From: Variovorax sp. Root411
Lineage (GTDB): Bacteria > Pseudomonadota > Gammaproteobacteria > Burkholderiales > Burkholderiaceae_C
DNA length: 64,000 bases
NCBI RefSeq assembly: GCF_001425205.1
Contig: NZ_LMDW01000001.1
Location: 1,928 to 65,927 of the forward strand
Direction: 5' to 3'
Below, one piece after another: positions 35,741 to 45,032 of this stretch; position 1 is the stretch's first letter, and every line of letters begins with the position of its first letter. The position numbers and the translations under genes are program-made. The notes below the pieces were generated by a model that did no database searches, was not told where the DNA came from, and saw nothing but the letters and a program-made list of their open reading frames with translations.

Positions 35741-37816
35741 GTGAATGTAGTCGAGTCCTCCGCGCAGCGGCAACTGGACGAGGCGCAAGCCTTGCTCGAA
35801 CGCCTGCTGCACCCCGCTGAACGCGCAGCCGCGAGCTTCCGGCGCGTCGAACTGCTCGACGACCTGGGCCGCCGCAACGAGGCGCTGGCCGGCTGCATCC
35901 GGCTGCTCGACGAATTCGCGGCCACGCCCGACGCCGGTGTGGTCGTGCCCTGCTGCCAGGCGCTGCGCCTGCTGGCGCACATGCTGCGTCAGATGCACCG
36001 CCCGGCCGATGCGCTCGCCACCCTCGACCGCCTGATCGACGCGCACGGCCAGCGCTGCGAGCCCGAGATCCGCGAGCACATCGCCCACGCGCTGTACCAG
36101 CGCACCTGGTGGATCGACGAGCCCGCGGCCCGCTGCGAGGCCTGCGACGCGATGAGCGAACTCCTCGACAACCAGCCCGATGCCGCGCTCGACGTTTGGC
36201 GCGTGGAGGCCCGGCTGCTCAAGGCCGAGATCGAGCACCATCGCGGCCTGCCGCAGGACGCACTGGCCACGCTCGATGCGGCCATCGAGCGCTTCGACGG
36301 CAGCACCGATCCGGGCGTGGTGCTGCGCGTGGCGCGCGCGCGCCTGGCCTCGGTGCTGAACCTGCGCGAGCTGGCGCAGCACGCGCAGGCCCAGGTGATG
36401 TGCCTGGCGGTTGCCGACCAGATCGAGGCCGGCCTCGCCGACGCAGCGGCCGAGCTGCGCATCGAGGGCGTGCGGGCACTGACGCTGTTCTTCGACGGGT
36501 TCGGCATCGACGAGCATGCGAACCGCGCCGAGCTGGTCGGCTGGCTGCTCGAGCGCTACGGCCGCGATGCCTCGCCGCAGGTACGCCGCATGGCCGTGCG
36601 CCGTGCCTACGACTGGTCGGTGGGCCTGCGCGAGCAGGACGACGGGGAGGCCGCGCTGGCGGCCTGCGAGCGGCTGCTCGCCACCTTCGGCGCGGACACC
36701 GACGCCGGGGTGCAGCGCACCGTGGCGGGTGCGCTGCTCAACAAGGGCTTCGTGCTGCTCGAACGGCTCGGCCGGACCGAAGAGGCGCTCGCCGTGTACG
36801 AGCAGCTCGCAAAGCAGCTGAAAGACACGCCCGCGCCCGAGCTGCAGGACACGCTGGCCAAGGCCACCGCCGGCCGCCAGGCCTGCCTGAAGCGGCTGCG
36901 CAAGGCCGATGCCGCCGGCAATCTGCCGGAACTGCCGTCCGAACTGCGCGACGAAGTGCGCGACAAGGTCAGGCAGGGCCGCAAGCACGGCGATGCCGGC
37001 GAGTCGAACGAAGCCATCGTGCTGTTCGACGAGGTGCTGGCCGCGCATGCCGCATCACCGCATCCTGAACTGCGCCGGCAGTGCGCGCGGGCGCTGGTCC
37101 ACAAGGCTTTTTGCCTGGTCGCGCTGGAGCGCTTCGCCGAAGTGGTCGCAGCCGCCGATGCGATGGACGCGCGCTACGGCGCCGACCCGTCCACGGAAAT
37201 GCAGGAGACCGTCGCGCTGTGCCTGCAGTACAAGAGCACCGCGCTCGACCGCCTCGGCCTGCATGACGACGAGATGCGCGTGCACGATCAGATCGTCGCG
37301 CGCTGGGGCAACTCCGAGCTGCCGGACCTGCGCGGTCGCGTGGTCGGTGCGCTGTTCCGCAAGGGCGCCACGCTGCGCCAGGCCGGCCAGCTCAAGGCGG
37401 CCGTGGACTGCTATGACGAGGCCATCGCTCGCGCCATCGGCGCGAGGGAAGGCACGCTGCAGCTGTGGGCCGCCAAGTCGATGATCAACAAGGCCAAGGC
37501 GCTCGACAAGCTCGGCGACCCCGTGGGACAGGCCAAGGCTTACCGCGCGCTGATTGCGCGCTTCGGCGATTCGGGCGATGCCGCGCTGCGCGAGCGCGTT
37601 GCCAATGCGTGCGAGTGGCTGGCCGAGGCCGAAGGCCGGCAGGGGCGCGTCGACGCGCAGCGCGCGGCGCTCGAAGCAGCGCTGGGGCGCTTCGGCACGG
37701 CGTTGTCGGCCGAGCAGCGCGCGCGCCTCATGCGCGAGCTGCAGGCGTTGAAGGCCAAGGCCTTCGGCCGAAAGGCCAAGGAGGCCTTCGATCGCGTGGT
37801 GCGACGCAAGGCCTGA
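35741..37816 (+). CDS. Large TPR-like repeat protein of unknown function
   Basis: A 691-residue helical-repeat protein without signal peptide or membrane segment. Units of about 45 residues recur with the pattern F-x-P-LRxxVAxALxxKGxxLxxLGRxxEALxxYDxLIARFG, for example near residues 290-340 and 430-590. The GTG at 35741 is chosen because AAGGAAG lies just upstream and earlier codons run antisense through ruvC. Such repeats mediate protein contacts; the partner is unknown. Confidence 0.7.
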   Translation: MNVVESSAQRQLDEAQALLERLLHPAERAAASFRRVELLDDLGRRNEALAGCIRLLDEFAATPDAGVVVPCCQALRLLAHMLRQMHRPADALATLDRLIDAHGQRCEPEIREHIAHALYQRTWWIDEPAARCEACDAMSELLDNQPDAALDVWRVEARLLKAEIEHHRGLPQDALATLDAAIERFDGSTDPGVVLRVARARLASVLNLRELAQHAQAQVMCLAVADQIEAGLADAAAELRIEGVRALTLFFDGFGIDEHANRAELVGWLLERYGRDASPQVRRMAVRRAYDWSVGLREQDDGEAALAACERLLATFGADTDAGVQRTVAGALLNKGFVLLERLGRTEEALAVYEQLAKQLKDTPAPELQDTLAKATAGRQACLKRLRKADAAGNLPELPSELRDEVRDKVRQGRKHGDAGESNEAIVLFDEVLAAHAASPHPELRRQCARALVHKAFCLVALERFAEVVAAADAMDARYGADPSTEMQETVALCLQYKSTALDRLGLHDDEMRVHDQIVARWGNSELPDLRGRVVGALFRKGATLRQAGQLKAAVDCYDEAIARAIGAREGTLQLWAAKSMINKAKALDKLGDPVGQAKAYRALIARFGDSGDAALRERVANACEWLAEAEGRQGRVDAQRAALEAALGRFGTALSAEQRARLMRELQALKAKAFGRKAKEAFDRVVRRKA

Positions 37817-37831
37817 AGGCCCTGCGGGGCT

Positions 37832-38821
37832 TCAGACGTTGAAGTACCAGCGGATGGAGTGGAAGAAGATCGGGGCTGCGAAGCACAGGGCATCCACGCG
37901 ATCCAGCAGGCCATTCGCACCGGTCACGCCCACGCCCTTCTGGCCCCAGTTCGGAATGCCCCGGTCGCGCTTGAGTGCCTTCATCACCAGGTGCCCCATC
38001 GACCCCGCAATGCAGGCAATGACCGACACCGCGAGCGCCTGCCCGAACTTGAACGGCGTGATGAACGAGAACAGCGCGCCCACCAGGCTGGCCACGGCGA
38101 TGCCGATGCCCCAACTGGTCCAGTTGAAGCTGCGGCTCACGTTGGGCGCGAAGGGCGTACGTTGCATGCGGCGCGAGATCAGGTGCTGCACCAGCACCGA
38201 GGTCTGCACCACGAACACCAGGAAGAACACGAGGAACGCGCTCTTGCCTTCATAACCCGGGAAGCTCAGCAGCAGCAACGCCGGCACATGGCTCATGCCG
38301 TAGACGCAGACCATGATGCCCCACTGCAGCTTGGCGTTGCGCTCGAGGAAGTGGTTCGGGTCGTTCGCCAGCGCGCTCGCCACCGGGATCGCGAGGAACA
38401 CGTACACCGGGATGAACACGGTGAACAGATCGAAGCGCGCCGTGGCCACCAGCCAGAACTGGATCGGCAGCACCACGAAGAAGGCCAGGATCAGGCTGCG
38501 GTGGTCGCCGCGCCGCGTGGGCGAGAGCGTGATGAACTCACGCAGCGCGAAGAACGAGATCAGCGCGAACAGCACGGTGGCCACGGTTTCGCCGAGCGCC
38601 CACCCGATCCAGAAGATGATCACCATGAACCACGTGGTGCCCAGCAGCGCGCGGAAGTGAGCGAGTTCGGCCTGCCAGGCGGCGTCGCGCACTGGGTTGC
38701 GCTTTTCCCTGAAGCTCAGGAAGAAGGCCACGGTGCTCACGATCACGAGCAGGCCGAAGACGATGAGGAAAAGCGCCGCGACCTGTTGGGTCGGGGTGAG
38801 GTTGCGCAGGAACTGGTTCAT
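37832..38821 (-). CDS. Phosphatidate cytidylyltransferase-like membrane protein
   Basis: A 329-residue polytopic protein with about eight hydrophobic helices. The CDP-diglyceride synthetase signature is near the C-terminus: MKALKRDRGIPNWG, then GANGLLDRVDALCFAAPIFFH. Family enzymes convert phosphatidic acid and CTP to CDP-diacylglycerol. It is the minus-strand neighbour of a PlsC-like acyltransferase, so both steps of phosphatidate handling would be encoded together. It is probably a second CdsA-type gene rather than the housekeeping copy; that is inference. Confidence 0.85.
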   Translation of the reverse strand: MNQFLRNLTPTQQVAALFLIVFGLLVIVSTVAFFLSFREKRNPVRDAAWQAELAHFRALLGTTWFMVIIFWIGWALGETVATVLFALISFFALREFITLSPTRRGDHRSLILAFFVVLPIQFWLVATARFDLFTVFIPVYVFLAIPVASALANDPNHFLERNAKLQWGIMVCVYGMSHVPALLLLSFPGYEGKSAFLVFFLVFVVQTSVLVQHLISRRMQRTPFAPNVSRSFNWTSWGIGIAVASLVGALFSFITPFKFGQALAVSVIACIAGSMGHLVMKALKRDRGIPNWGQKGVGVTGANGLLDRVDALCFAAPIFFHSIRWYFNV

Positions 38822-38870
38822 CTGTCAGTTTTCCGTTGCGCTTTGTGTTGCGGGTTTTGTTCGGGGTGCG

Positions 38871-39049
38871 TGCGAAGGCCACCGGGTACTCCCCTCCGCG
38901 AATGTCCCCCGCTTCGCTCCTCCTTTATTTCGCTGCGGGGAGCACCCGGTGCCCTTCGCACAATGGACGCTGCCGCGATGGGGTGCCTTGCGCAGCGAAA
39001 TAAAGGAGGAGGCCGCAGGCCGGGGGACATTCGCGGAGCAAGGTACCCC
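38871..39049. repeat. Nested palindromic intergenic element
   Basis: Two interleaved inverted repeats. Outer-left arm 38871-38892 pairs with 38939-38960 (20 of 22 bases). Arm 38884-38937 pairs with 38991-39049, including the exact 21-base match of CTCCTCCTTTATTTCGCTGCG. The two pairings share bases, so the RNA could fold in alternative ways. It lies between two same-strand genes, plsC-like upstream and cdsA-like downstream. No gene is supported in 38822-39101. Confidence 0.75.
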
Positions 39050-39101
39050 GTCGGCGTGATCACACCCCGAACCGCCCCGAATCGAAAAGCAAGGCTTCAT
39101 T

Positions 39102-39980
39102 TCAGACGTCGCGCAATGCGATCACTGCAGCACGTGCGCGATCAAGGAAAGGCCGCCGCTCTTCGCCTTCTTCGACACGAAGAGGCGCGCCGAAAGTGAC
39201 CGAGCAGAGGATGGGCACCGGCACGATCTCGCCCTTGGGCATCACGCGCTGCACGTTGTCGATCCAGGCGGGCACCAGCACCACCTCGGGGAACATCGTG
39301 GCGAGCGTGTAGAGGCCCGACTTGAACTTCTGCGGCTCGCCCGTGTGGCCGCGCGTGCCCTCGGGAAAGATGATGATCGAGTCGCCGCTGCGCAGGGCCT
39401 CGACGAGGGGCGCGAGCGGGTCGGGGGCAGGCGCCGCCGCGACGGCCGGGGCTTCGGGTTCTGCAGGCGGTGGCGGCTCGGGCGGGGGCGCAGGCGGTGG
39501 TGCCGGGGGCTCGGGAAGGTCGAGCCGGCCTTGGGCTTCGGGCACGGTCTCGGCGGGCGGTTCCGGTGTCGTCAATGGCAGCAGGGGCTCCATCGACGGC
39601 TCGATGCGCTCGGCCGGTGAGAGAGCAGCAGCTCGCGCGACGGGCGTCGGCGGCGGGGCCTCGACCGCCACAGGCGCAGGGGATGCTGTCGCAGCCGCCG
39701 TCGTCTGCCGCTCCACGTACACCGCGTTGAACACCTCCGTCGTGATCCAGCGCTTGATCGGCGTGTTGGCCCAGTAGTCGCGCGCCGCGATCGGCCGCGT
39801 GATGCTGCGCAACTCCTCGGGCAGCGCCGCCCAGATCATCACGAGGTCGGCATGGCTCTGGTGGTTGGCGAAATAGATGCGCTGCTCGGCCTTCGGCGGA
39901 CAGCCATACCAGCGCGCCTGGGCGCCTGTGAGCAACCGGACGATTCCCAACAACAACCAACCCGTGAGCTTTGCCAGCAT
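39102..39980 (-). CDS. PlsC-like 1-acylglycerol-3-phosphate acyltransferase with Pro/Ala insertion
   Basis: A 292-residue acyltransferase from the ATG at 39980 (MLAKLTGWLLLGIVRLL, a membrane-associated start). The HxxxxD active site is NHQSHAD at residues 39-45, and PEGTR is at 206-210. These motifs are normally about 70 residues apart. Here an extra stretch of some 90 residues, mostly Ala, Pro and Glu, lies between (about residues 100-190). The enzyme would acylate lysophosphatidate. A cdsA-like gene follows in the same direction. Confidence 0.85.
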   Translation of the reverse strand: MLAKLTGWLLLGIVRLLTGAQARWYGCPPKAEQRIYFANHQSHADLVMIWAALPEELRSITRPIAARDYWANTPIKRWITTEVFNAVYVERQTTAAATASPAPVAVEAPPPTPVARAAALSPAERIEPSMEPLLPLTTPEPPAETVPEAQGRLDLPEPPAPPPAPPPEPPPPAEPEAPAVAAAPAPDPLAPLVEALRSGDSIIIFPEGTRGHTGEPQKFKSGLYTLATMFPEVVLVPAWIDNVQRVMPKGEIVPVPILCSVTFGAPLRVEEGEERRPFLDRARAAVIALRDV

Positions 39981-40001
39981 ATGGGCGCGATGATACGGGC
40001 C

Positions 40002-40406
40002 ATGCGATGGCGTTTCGATCCTCTTTCCCTGGTGTGGGCGGTGGCCCTGTTCTTCGTTCTCGTGCTGCTGGCCACCGTCGGCGCGCGCTGGGGCTGGCTG
40101 CGCAGCTTCTTTGGCGACGTGCTGGCCGTGGTGTGGGTGTACTTCGTCTTCAGGACCGCGATCGCCGCGCGCGTATTGCCGCTGGCATTGGCCGCGCTGG
40201 GCGTGGGGCTTGCCGTCGAACTCGGGCAGTACCTCGCGGCGACGTGGCATCTGCACATTCCAAACCGCGCGCTGCGCATCGTGCTCGGCAGCACGGCCGA
40301 CTGGTGGGACGTGCTGGCCTATGTGATCGGTTTCGGCGCGGTGCTGGCCATCGAAAACCTGCGCAGCACGCTCAGGGCAGTTCGGCCGCAGGCATCCGTG
40401 CCATGA
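40002..40406 (+). CDS. DUF2809 / VanZ-like small membrane protein
   Basis: About 134 residues with four hydrophobic helices. The conserved pieces are LAVELGQYLAATW and GSTADWWDVLAYVIGFGAV, typical of DUF2809. Function is unknown. ATGs at 39981, 39990 and 40002 are all in frame; 40002 gives the closest family-like start. It is divergent from the PlsC-like gene with almost no space, so the promoters must overlap coding sequence. Its end overlaps mtgA by 35 nt, convergently. Confidence 0.75.
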   Translation: MRWRFDPLSLVWAVALFFVLVLLATVGARWGWLRSFFGDVLAVVWVYFVFRTAIAARVLPLALAALGVGLAVELGQYLAATWHLHIPNRALRIVLGSTADWWDVLAYVIGFGAVLAIENLRSTLRAVRPQASVP

Positions 40407-41115
40407 CCGTCGATGCCCGTCCGCTCAGGTAGGGCGAACCGAGCCGGCGCTCGAAGAACCTGGGGCTCGGCAGCATCACCGCGAGGCGCGCGGCCTCGCT
40501 GGTGCTCAGGCGCGACGCCGGCTTGCGGAAGTAGTACTGCGACGCCGCCTCGGCGCCGAACACGCCTTCGCCCCACTCGACGTTGTTGAGATAGATCTCG
40601 AGGATGCGCCGTTTGTCCAGCAGCACTTCGAGCAGCGTGGCGAGCACCAGCTCCTGGCCCTTGCGCAGCAAGGTGCGTTCGCTGGACAGCAGCAGGTTCT
40701 TCGCGAGCTGCTGCGTGATGGTCGAGCCGCCGCGCAGCTGCACGGGCCGCACCGGCTTGCCGCGTGCCAACGCGCGCGCCGCGCGTTTGGCGGCGATTTC
40801 CTCGGCCTTGGCGTTGCGCTGGCGCGCGCGCTCGATGGCTTCCCACTCCACCCCGTTGTGGTCGACGAAGCCGGCGTCCTCGCTCGCGATGACGGCGCGC
40901 TTGAGCGTGTCGTTGATTCGCGAATAGGGCACCCACTGCTGCCGCCAGCCGCCGCCGCTGCCCTGCTGAATGGCGATCTGAAAAGCCGCGGAGCGCTGGA
41001 ACGCGGTGCTTTGCGGATCGACCACCGCCATCGCCGCGATGCGCGCCACGAAGAACAGCTCGAGTGCCACGCCCGCCACCACGAGGCAGGCGATCAGGCG
41101 CAGCAGGGCTTTCAT
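40372..41115 (-). CDS. mtgA: Monofunctional peptidoglycan glycosyltransferase MtgA
   Basis: A 247-residue GT51 enzyme with one N-terminal membrane helix (about residues 5-27). Glycosyltransferase motifs: VIASEDAGFVDHNGVEW with the catalytic Glu, RGGSTITQQLAKNL and KRRILEIYLNNVEWGEGVFG. It polymerises lipid II into glycan without a transpeptidase domain. It overlaps the aroE stop by 4 nt and is transcribed with it. Confidence 0.95.
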   Translation of the reverse strand: MKALLRLIACLVVAGVALELFFVARIAAMAVVDPQSTAFQRSAAFQIAIQQGSGGGWRQQWVPYSRINDTLKRAVIASEDAGFVDHNGVEWEAIERARQRNAKAEEIAAKRAARALARGKPVRPVQLRGGSTITQQLAKNLLLSSERTLLRKGQELVLATLLEVLLDKRRILEIYLNNVEWGEGVFGAEAASQYYFRKPASRLSTSEAARLAVMLPSPRFFERRLGSPYLSGRASTVMARMPAAELP

Positions 41116-41972
41116 TTTTTTGCAGCGGCGAGCGATGCGCGCACTTCGGTCAGCACCTGTGCGGAAGGCGGGCGCACGCCGCGCCAGATCTCGAACGACT
41201 CGGCCGCCTGCTCGACCAGCATGCCAAGCCCGTCGCGCGCGGCCGCACCGTGCGCCATGGCCCAGGCCATGAAGCCCGCGGCCGCGGGGCCGTACATCAT
41301 GTCGACCGCAAGCCCGCCAGCGCGCAGCACGCTGGCCTTCACCGGCACCGCATCGCCCGCGAGGCTGGAGGCGGTGGCGTTGACCACCACGTCGAAGGCG
41401 CCCGGCACTTCGTCGAGCGCCCAGGCCTCGAGCGAGGCGCCATGGCGCAGTGCGATGGCCGCATGGCGGCGCACCAGCTCGACCGCCTTGCCGACGGTGC
41501 GGTTCGCGACCACGACGCGCGAGACGCCTGCGTCGAGCAGCGGGCCGAGCACGCCGGCCGCCGCACCGCCCGCGCCGATCAGCAGCAGCGCCTTGCCTTT
41601 GAGCGGCACGCCCGCGTTGTGCACGATGTCGTTGACCAGGCCGATGCCATCGGTGTTATCCGCATGGATGCTGCCGTCGGCGTCGAAGCGCAGCGTGTTG
41701 ACCGCCTGCGCGAGCAGGGCGCGTTCGCTGGTGTGCTGCGCCAGCGCGGCGGCTTCGAACTTGAATGGCACCGTGATGTTGCAGCCGCACGCGGTGTCGC
41801 CGCGTTCGGCGGCTTCGCTGCGAAAGGCCGCGATGCCCTCGGCGAAGGCGCCGAGCGGAATCAGCCGCCGGCCATAGTCCAGCTGCTGGCCGCATAGTTC
41901 GGCAAAACGCGCGTGGATGCGCGGCGAGCGGCTGTGCTCGACCGGGTTGCCCATGACGCAGTACAGGTCCAT
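41112..41972 (-). CDS. aroE: Shikimate dehydrogenase
   Basis: A 286-residue NADP-dependent enzyme that reduces 3-dehydroshikimate. Substrate motifs: GNPVEHSRSP at the start, NITVPFKFEA with the catalytic Lys, and NTDGIGLVNDI. The dinucleotide fold shows LIGAGGAAAGVL and NRTVGKAVEL. It sits between a TonB-like gene and mtgA, a common arrangement in this family. The second shikimate-pathway gene of the window, aroG, is 10 kb away. Confidence 0.96.
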   Translation of the reverse strand: MDLYCVMGNPVEHSRSPRIHARFAELCGQQLDYGRRLIPLGAFAEGIAAFRSEAAERGDTACGCNITVPFKFEAAALAQHTSERALLAQAVNTLRFDADGSIHADNTDGIGLVNDIVHNAGVPLKGKALLLIGAGGAAAGVLGPLLDAGVSRVVVANRTVGKAVELVRRHAAIALRHGASLEAWALDEVPGAFDVVVNATASSLAGDAVPVKASVLRAGGLAVDMMYGPAAAGFMAWAMAHGAAARDGLGMLVEQAAESFEIWRGVRPPSAQVLTEVRASLAAAKK

Positions 41973-41997
41973 GGCGTCTGCCTTCCAGGATGTTTGT

Positions 41998-42852
41998 CTA
42001 CTGCGAGGAGAGCTCGACCGACCCGTCGTGCGCGAACCGGAAGTGCGGCCGGATCACGATCTGGTCCGCATGCTCCTTGCGCATCGCGTCGGTGAACCTG
42101 CCGAAGTTGCCGACGCTGGCGACGATGGCCTGGGCGCGCCGGTCCAGCACGGGAACGCCCGAGCTTTCATCGACCACCGTCGAGAGCAGCCGGCCGTCGA
42201 AGTTGACCGTGATGGTCATCGTGAGCTCGCCATAGAGCTTCTTGCCGGCAAGCGTCGGAAAGTTGGCTGTGCCCTGCGCTTCCACCCGGCGGCGCAGCGA
42301 GTCCACGTAGCTCGCGAAGGCCGCCTCCCGCGTGAAGGGGCTCAGGAAGCGCTTCTTCGGGCGTGCGTTTTCCTCGTTCACGCGGCGCTCGATCTCGGCC
42401 AGCAGGTTGATCATCTGCCGGCGCTTTTCTTCCTGCGCCGTGGCCTCGGTCGGGTCGCCGGGGTTGCGCGGGTCGGGCGCGGGCATGGCGGCGAGGTCGC
42501 GCTTGAGCTGGGTGAGCATCTGCAACTGCTCGGTCTGCATCGCATCGACCTTGCGCTGCGCGTCCTCGAACGAATCGCCGACGGTGGTGAAGCTCGACGG
42601 CGGCAACGGGCTGGTCGCGCGGCCCTTGTCGAGGTCGCCGCCGCCCGCAAGCGAGGTCTGCGCACGCAGCCGGGCACTCGGGTCGGGCTTGTCGTTGGTC
42701 TTGCTGTTGACCAGGATCACTTCGAGCGGCGTGTCGCTGAAGACCTTGTTGAACGATTCGGGATCGACGAAGCGCACTGCAAGCAGCACGGCATGCGCAA
42801 TGACCGACACGCCCAGTGCAATCTGCAGCGTGCTGAGGTCCTTGAAGTTCAT
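41998..42852 (-). CDS. TonB C-terminal-domain protein
   Basis: A 284-residue protein with an N-terminal membrane helix (about residues 9-27, LQIALGVSVIAHAVLLAV) and a TonB-like C-terminal domain (GELTMTITVNFDGRLLSTVVDESSG, then QAIVASVGNFGRF). The long middle is charged and helical rather than the Pro-rich spacer of classic TonB. No exbB, exbD or TonB-dependent receptor is near, so it may be an envelope protein rather than an iron-transport energiser. Confidence 0.75.
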   Translation of the reverse strand: MNFKDLSTLQIALGVSVIAHAVLLAVRFVDPESFNKVFSDTPLEVILVNSKTNDKPDPSARLRAQTSLAGGGDLDKGRATSPLPPSSFTTVGDSFEDAQRKVDAMQTEQLQMLTQLKRDLAAMPAPDPRNPGDPTEATAQEEKRRQMINLLAEIERRVNEENARPKKRFLSPFTREAAFASYVDSLRRRVEAQGTANFPTLAGKKLYGELTMTITVNFDGRLLSTVVDESSGVPVLDRRAQAIVASVGNFGRFTDAMRKEHADQIVIRPHFRFAHDGSVELSSQ

Positions 42853-42901
42853 TCTCGAAATTCCTCCAGGGGGCGCATTTCTCCGGACGACCTGCCGAAG
42901 T

Positions 42902-44962
42902 TCATGCTGGCGTGTTTTCGGGTGCGGCTTCGCTGTCGCTCAGGTCGACGGCAATGGCGATCGGGCCTGCGACCACTTCTTCTTCCTCGCCGTTCTCCTC
43001 GTCGGCGGCCGCATCGGCCTTCGGCGCGTCGAGGCGTTCGAGCACGGTGCCGGTCACGTCGAGCGCGATCTCGTCGATCTCGCCGAGCTTCACGCGCAGC
43101 CGCGCGCCGCGTTCCTGCTGGCCGGCCACCGGGAACACCAGCGGCAGCGTGTCGGCACGCACCAGCGCGCCGTTCGGCAGGTCCTTGATGACGGTGGCTT
43201 CGAGCTCGGTGATGCCCTGCTGCTGCAGGTACTTCAGCGTCCAGAAGCGTTCCATGCCGCCCTGGTAGGCGTTGTACGTGGCATAGGCCGCGTCGAATCC
43301 GGAAAGGATCGAGAACAGGTCGGCGTCCTTCGGTTTGAAGGGTGCGGCCAGCGCCGCGGTCTTGCCATGGCGCGCGGCGGCAATGATCTGCCACTGGTTC
43401 ACGAGGTCGGTATAGCGGCGCAGCGGCGAGGTGCTCCACGCGTAGCTCTTCACGCCCAGGCCCGCATGCGGCAGCGCGCGCGTGCCCATGCGCACCTTGA
43501 TGCCGGGCGCAAGGCTCGCCTGGCTGCGGTAGAGGCCGGGCACGCCGAGCTCGCCGAGCCAGCCGCCCCAGCTGCTGTTGGCCAGGATCATGGCCTCGGA
43601 CACGATCAGGTCGAGCGGTGCGCCGCGCTGGCGCGTGCTGATCTGCACCTGCTCGCTGCCGGTGGGCTCGCCGCCTTCGTTACCGACGAGGCGGAAGTTG
43701 TAGTCGGGCCGGTTGAAGTTCTCGGGCTTGCCGCGCACCACTTCGCGCTGCGCCTTCAACTGCTTGGCGAGGCGGAACAGGAAGGAGAGCGGGGCGCGCA
43801 GGTTCGCGGCGGCTTCGGGCGTGCCGTCGCTCTGGAACGCGGCGTCTTCGAGCCAAGGCTGCGTGACGACGCTGTCGAGCTGGTCGTGGCGCAGGTTGGC
43901 GACGATCGGCACGCGCTCCAGTTTCGTTTCGGTGGCTTGCAGTTCCAGCGTGGCTTCGTCGAAGCGCGCATAGAGCGACACGGCAGGCCGGTCACCGCCT
44001 TCGAGCAGCGTGTAGGTATTGACCACGTCGTCGGGCAGCATCGTGATCTTGTAGCCCGGCATGTAGACCGTCGACATGCGCGCACGCGCCACATTGTCGA
44101 TGGCGCTGCCCGGCGCCAGCGCCAGGGCCGGAGCCGCGATGTGGATACCGACCGTGACGGTGCCCGTGCCCAGGCCCTGCACCGAGAGCGCGTCGTCGAT
44201 CTCGGTGGTCTGCGAATCGTCGATCGAGAAGGCCTGCAAGCCGGACGCCACCGGCAGGTCGTCCACGATGGCCGGTGCCGCGAGCGCGGGAAAACCGGTG
44301 CCCTTGGGGAAGTTCTCGAACAGGAAGCGGCGCCAGTGGAACTGGTAGGGCGAGTCGATGGCCCCGGCGCGCTCCAGCAGATCGAGCGGCGCGCGCTGCG
44401 TGGCACGCGCGGCGTCGACCACGGCCTTGTATTCGGGGGCGTTCTTGTCGGGGCGGAACAGGATCTTGTAGAGTTGCTCGCGCACCGGCGCGGGGCACAC
44501 GCCCTCGGCCAGCTGCCCGGCCCATTCGGTGATCTGCGCCTGGACGGCTTTCTTCTTCTCGATGGCGGCCAGCGCCTGCTGCACGATTTCGGCCGGCGCC
44601 TTCTTGAAGCGCCCCTTGCCCGCGCGGCGGAAATAGTGCGGCGCCTCGAACAGCGCGAACAGCGCGGCGGCCTGCTGCGCCAGCGAGGGCTTGTCGCTGA
44701 AATAGTCGGCAGCGAGATCGGCAAAGCCGAATTCCCCCTCGGCCGCGAATTCCCAGGCGAGGTCGAGGTCCATGGCGGCAGCGAGCGTGCGCGCCTCGGC
44801 GATCAGATCGGCGGGCGACGGTTTCTCGAAACGCAGCACGATGTTGGCGCCCTTGACCTTGACGCGCTTGCCGGTGTCGAGCTCGACCTGCGCCGACGCT
44901 TCGGCCTCCGACAGCACGCGGCCGCCGAGGTACTTGCCGGCTTCTTCAAACAATACAAACAT
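42902..44962 (-). CDS. RNase II/R-family 3'-5' exoribonuclease
   Basis: A 686-residue protein. The RNB catalytic core has SIDDSQTTEIDDALSV with its acidic metal ligands, YMPGYKITMLPDDVV, and the later YAWSTSPLRRYTDLVNQWQ. The end (RGARLRVKLGEIDEIALDVTGTVLE) looks like an S1-type RNA-binding fold, followed by an acidic tail. It degrades RNA processively from the 3' end. It lies 49 nt before the TonB-like gene in the same direction. Confidence 0.9.
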   Translation of the reverse strand: MFVLFEEAGKYLGGRVLSEAEASAQVELDTGKRVKVKGANIVLRFEKPSPADLIAEARTLAAAMDLDLAWEFAAEGEFGFADLAADYFSDKPSLAQQAAALFALFEAPHYFRRAGKGRFKKAPAEIVQQALAAIEKKKAVQAQITEWAGQLAEGVCPAPVREQLYKILFRPDKNAPEYKAVVDAARATQRAPLDLLERAGAIDSPYQFHWRRFLFENFPKGTGFPALAAPAIVDDLPVASGLQAFSIDDSQTTEIDDALSVQGLGTGTVTVGIHIAAPALALAPGSAIDNVARARMSTVYMPGYKITMLPDDVVNTYTLLEGGDRPAVSLYARFDEATLELQATETKLERVPIVANLRHDQLDSVVTQPWLEDAAFQSDGTPEAAANLRAPLSFLFRLAKQLKAQREVVRGKPENFNRPDYNFRLVGNEGGEPTGSEQVQISTRQRGAPLDLIVSEAMILANSSWGGWLGELGVPGLYRSQASLAPGIKVRMGTRALPHAGLGVKSYAWSTSPLRRYTDLVNQWQIIAAARHGKTAALAAPFKPKDADLFSILSGFDAAYATYNAYQGGMERFWTLKYLQQQGITELEATVIKDLPNGALVRADTLPLVFPVAGQQERGARLRVKLGEIDEIALDVTGTVLERLDAPKADAAADEENGEEEEVVAGPIAIAVDLSDSEAAPENTPA

Positions 44963-45012
44963 GGCCCGATTGTCCCATGCTGAATCGGGCGCCGATTCCC
45001 TTCCAGGGAGAC

Positions 45013-45032
45013 CGCGAAGCCTGGGGTGAGCC
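45013..45032 (-). repeat. Partial copy of the 91-bp repeat
   Basis: CGCGAAGCCTGGGGTGAGCC is the reverse complement of the first 22 bases of the repeat with small changes. It abuts the stop codon of the YqiA-like gene, as the full copies abut gene ends. Confidence 0.55.
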
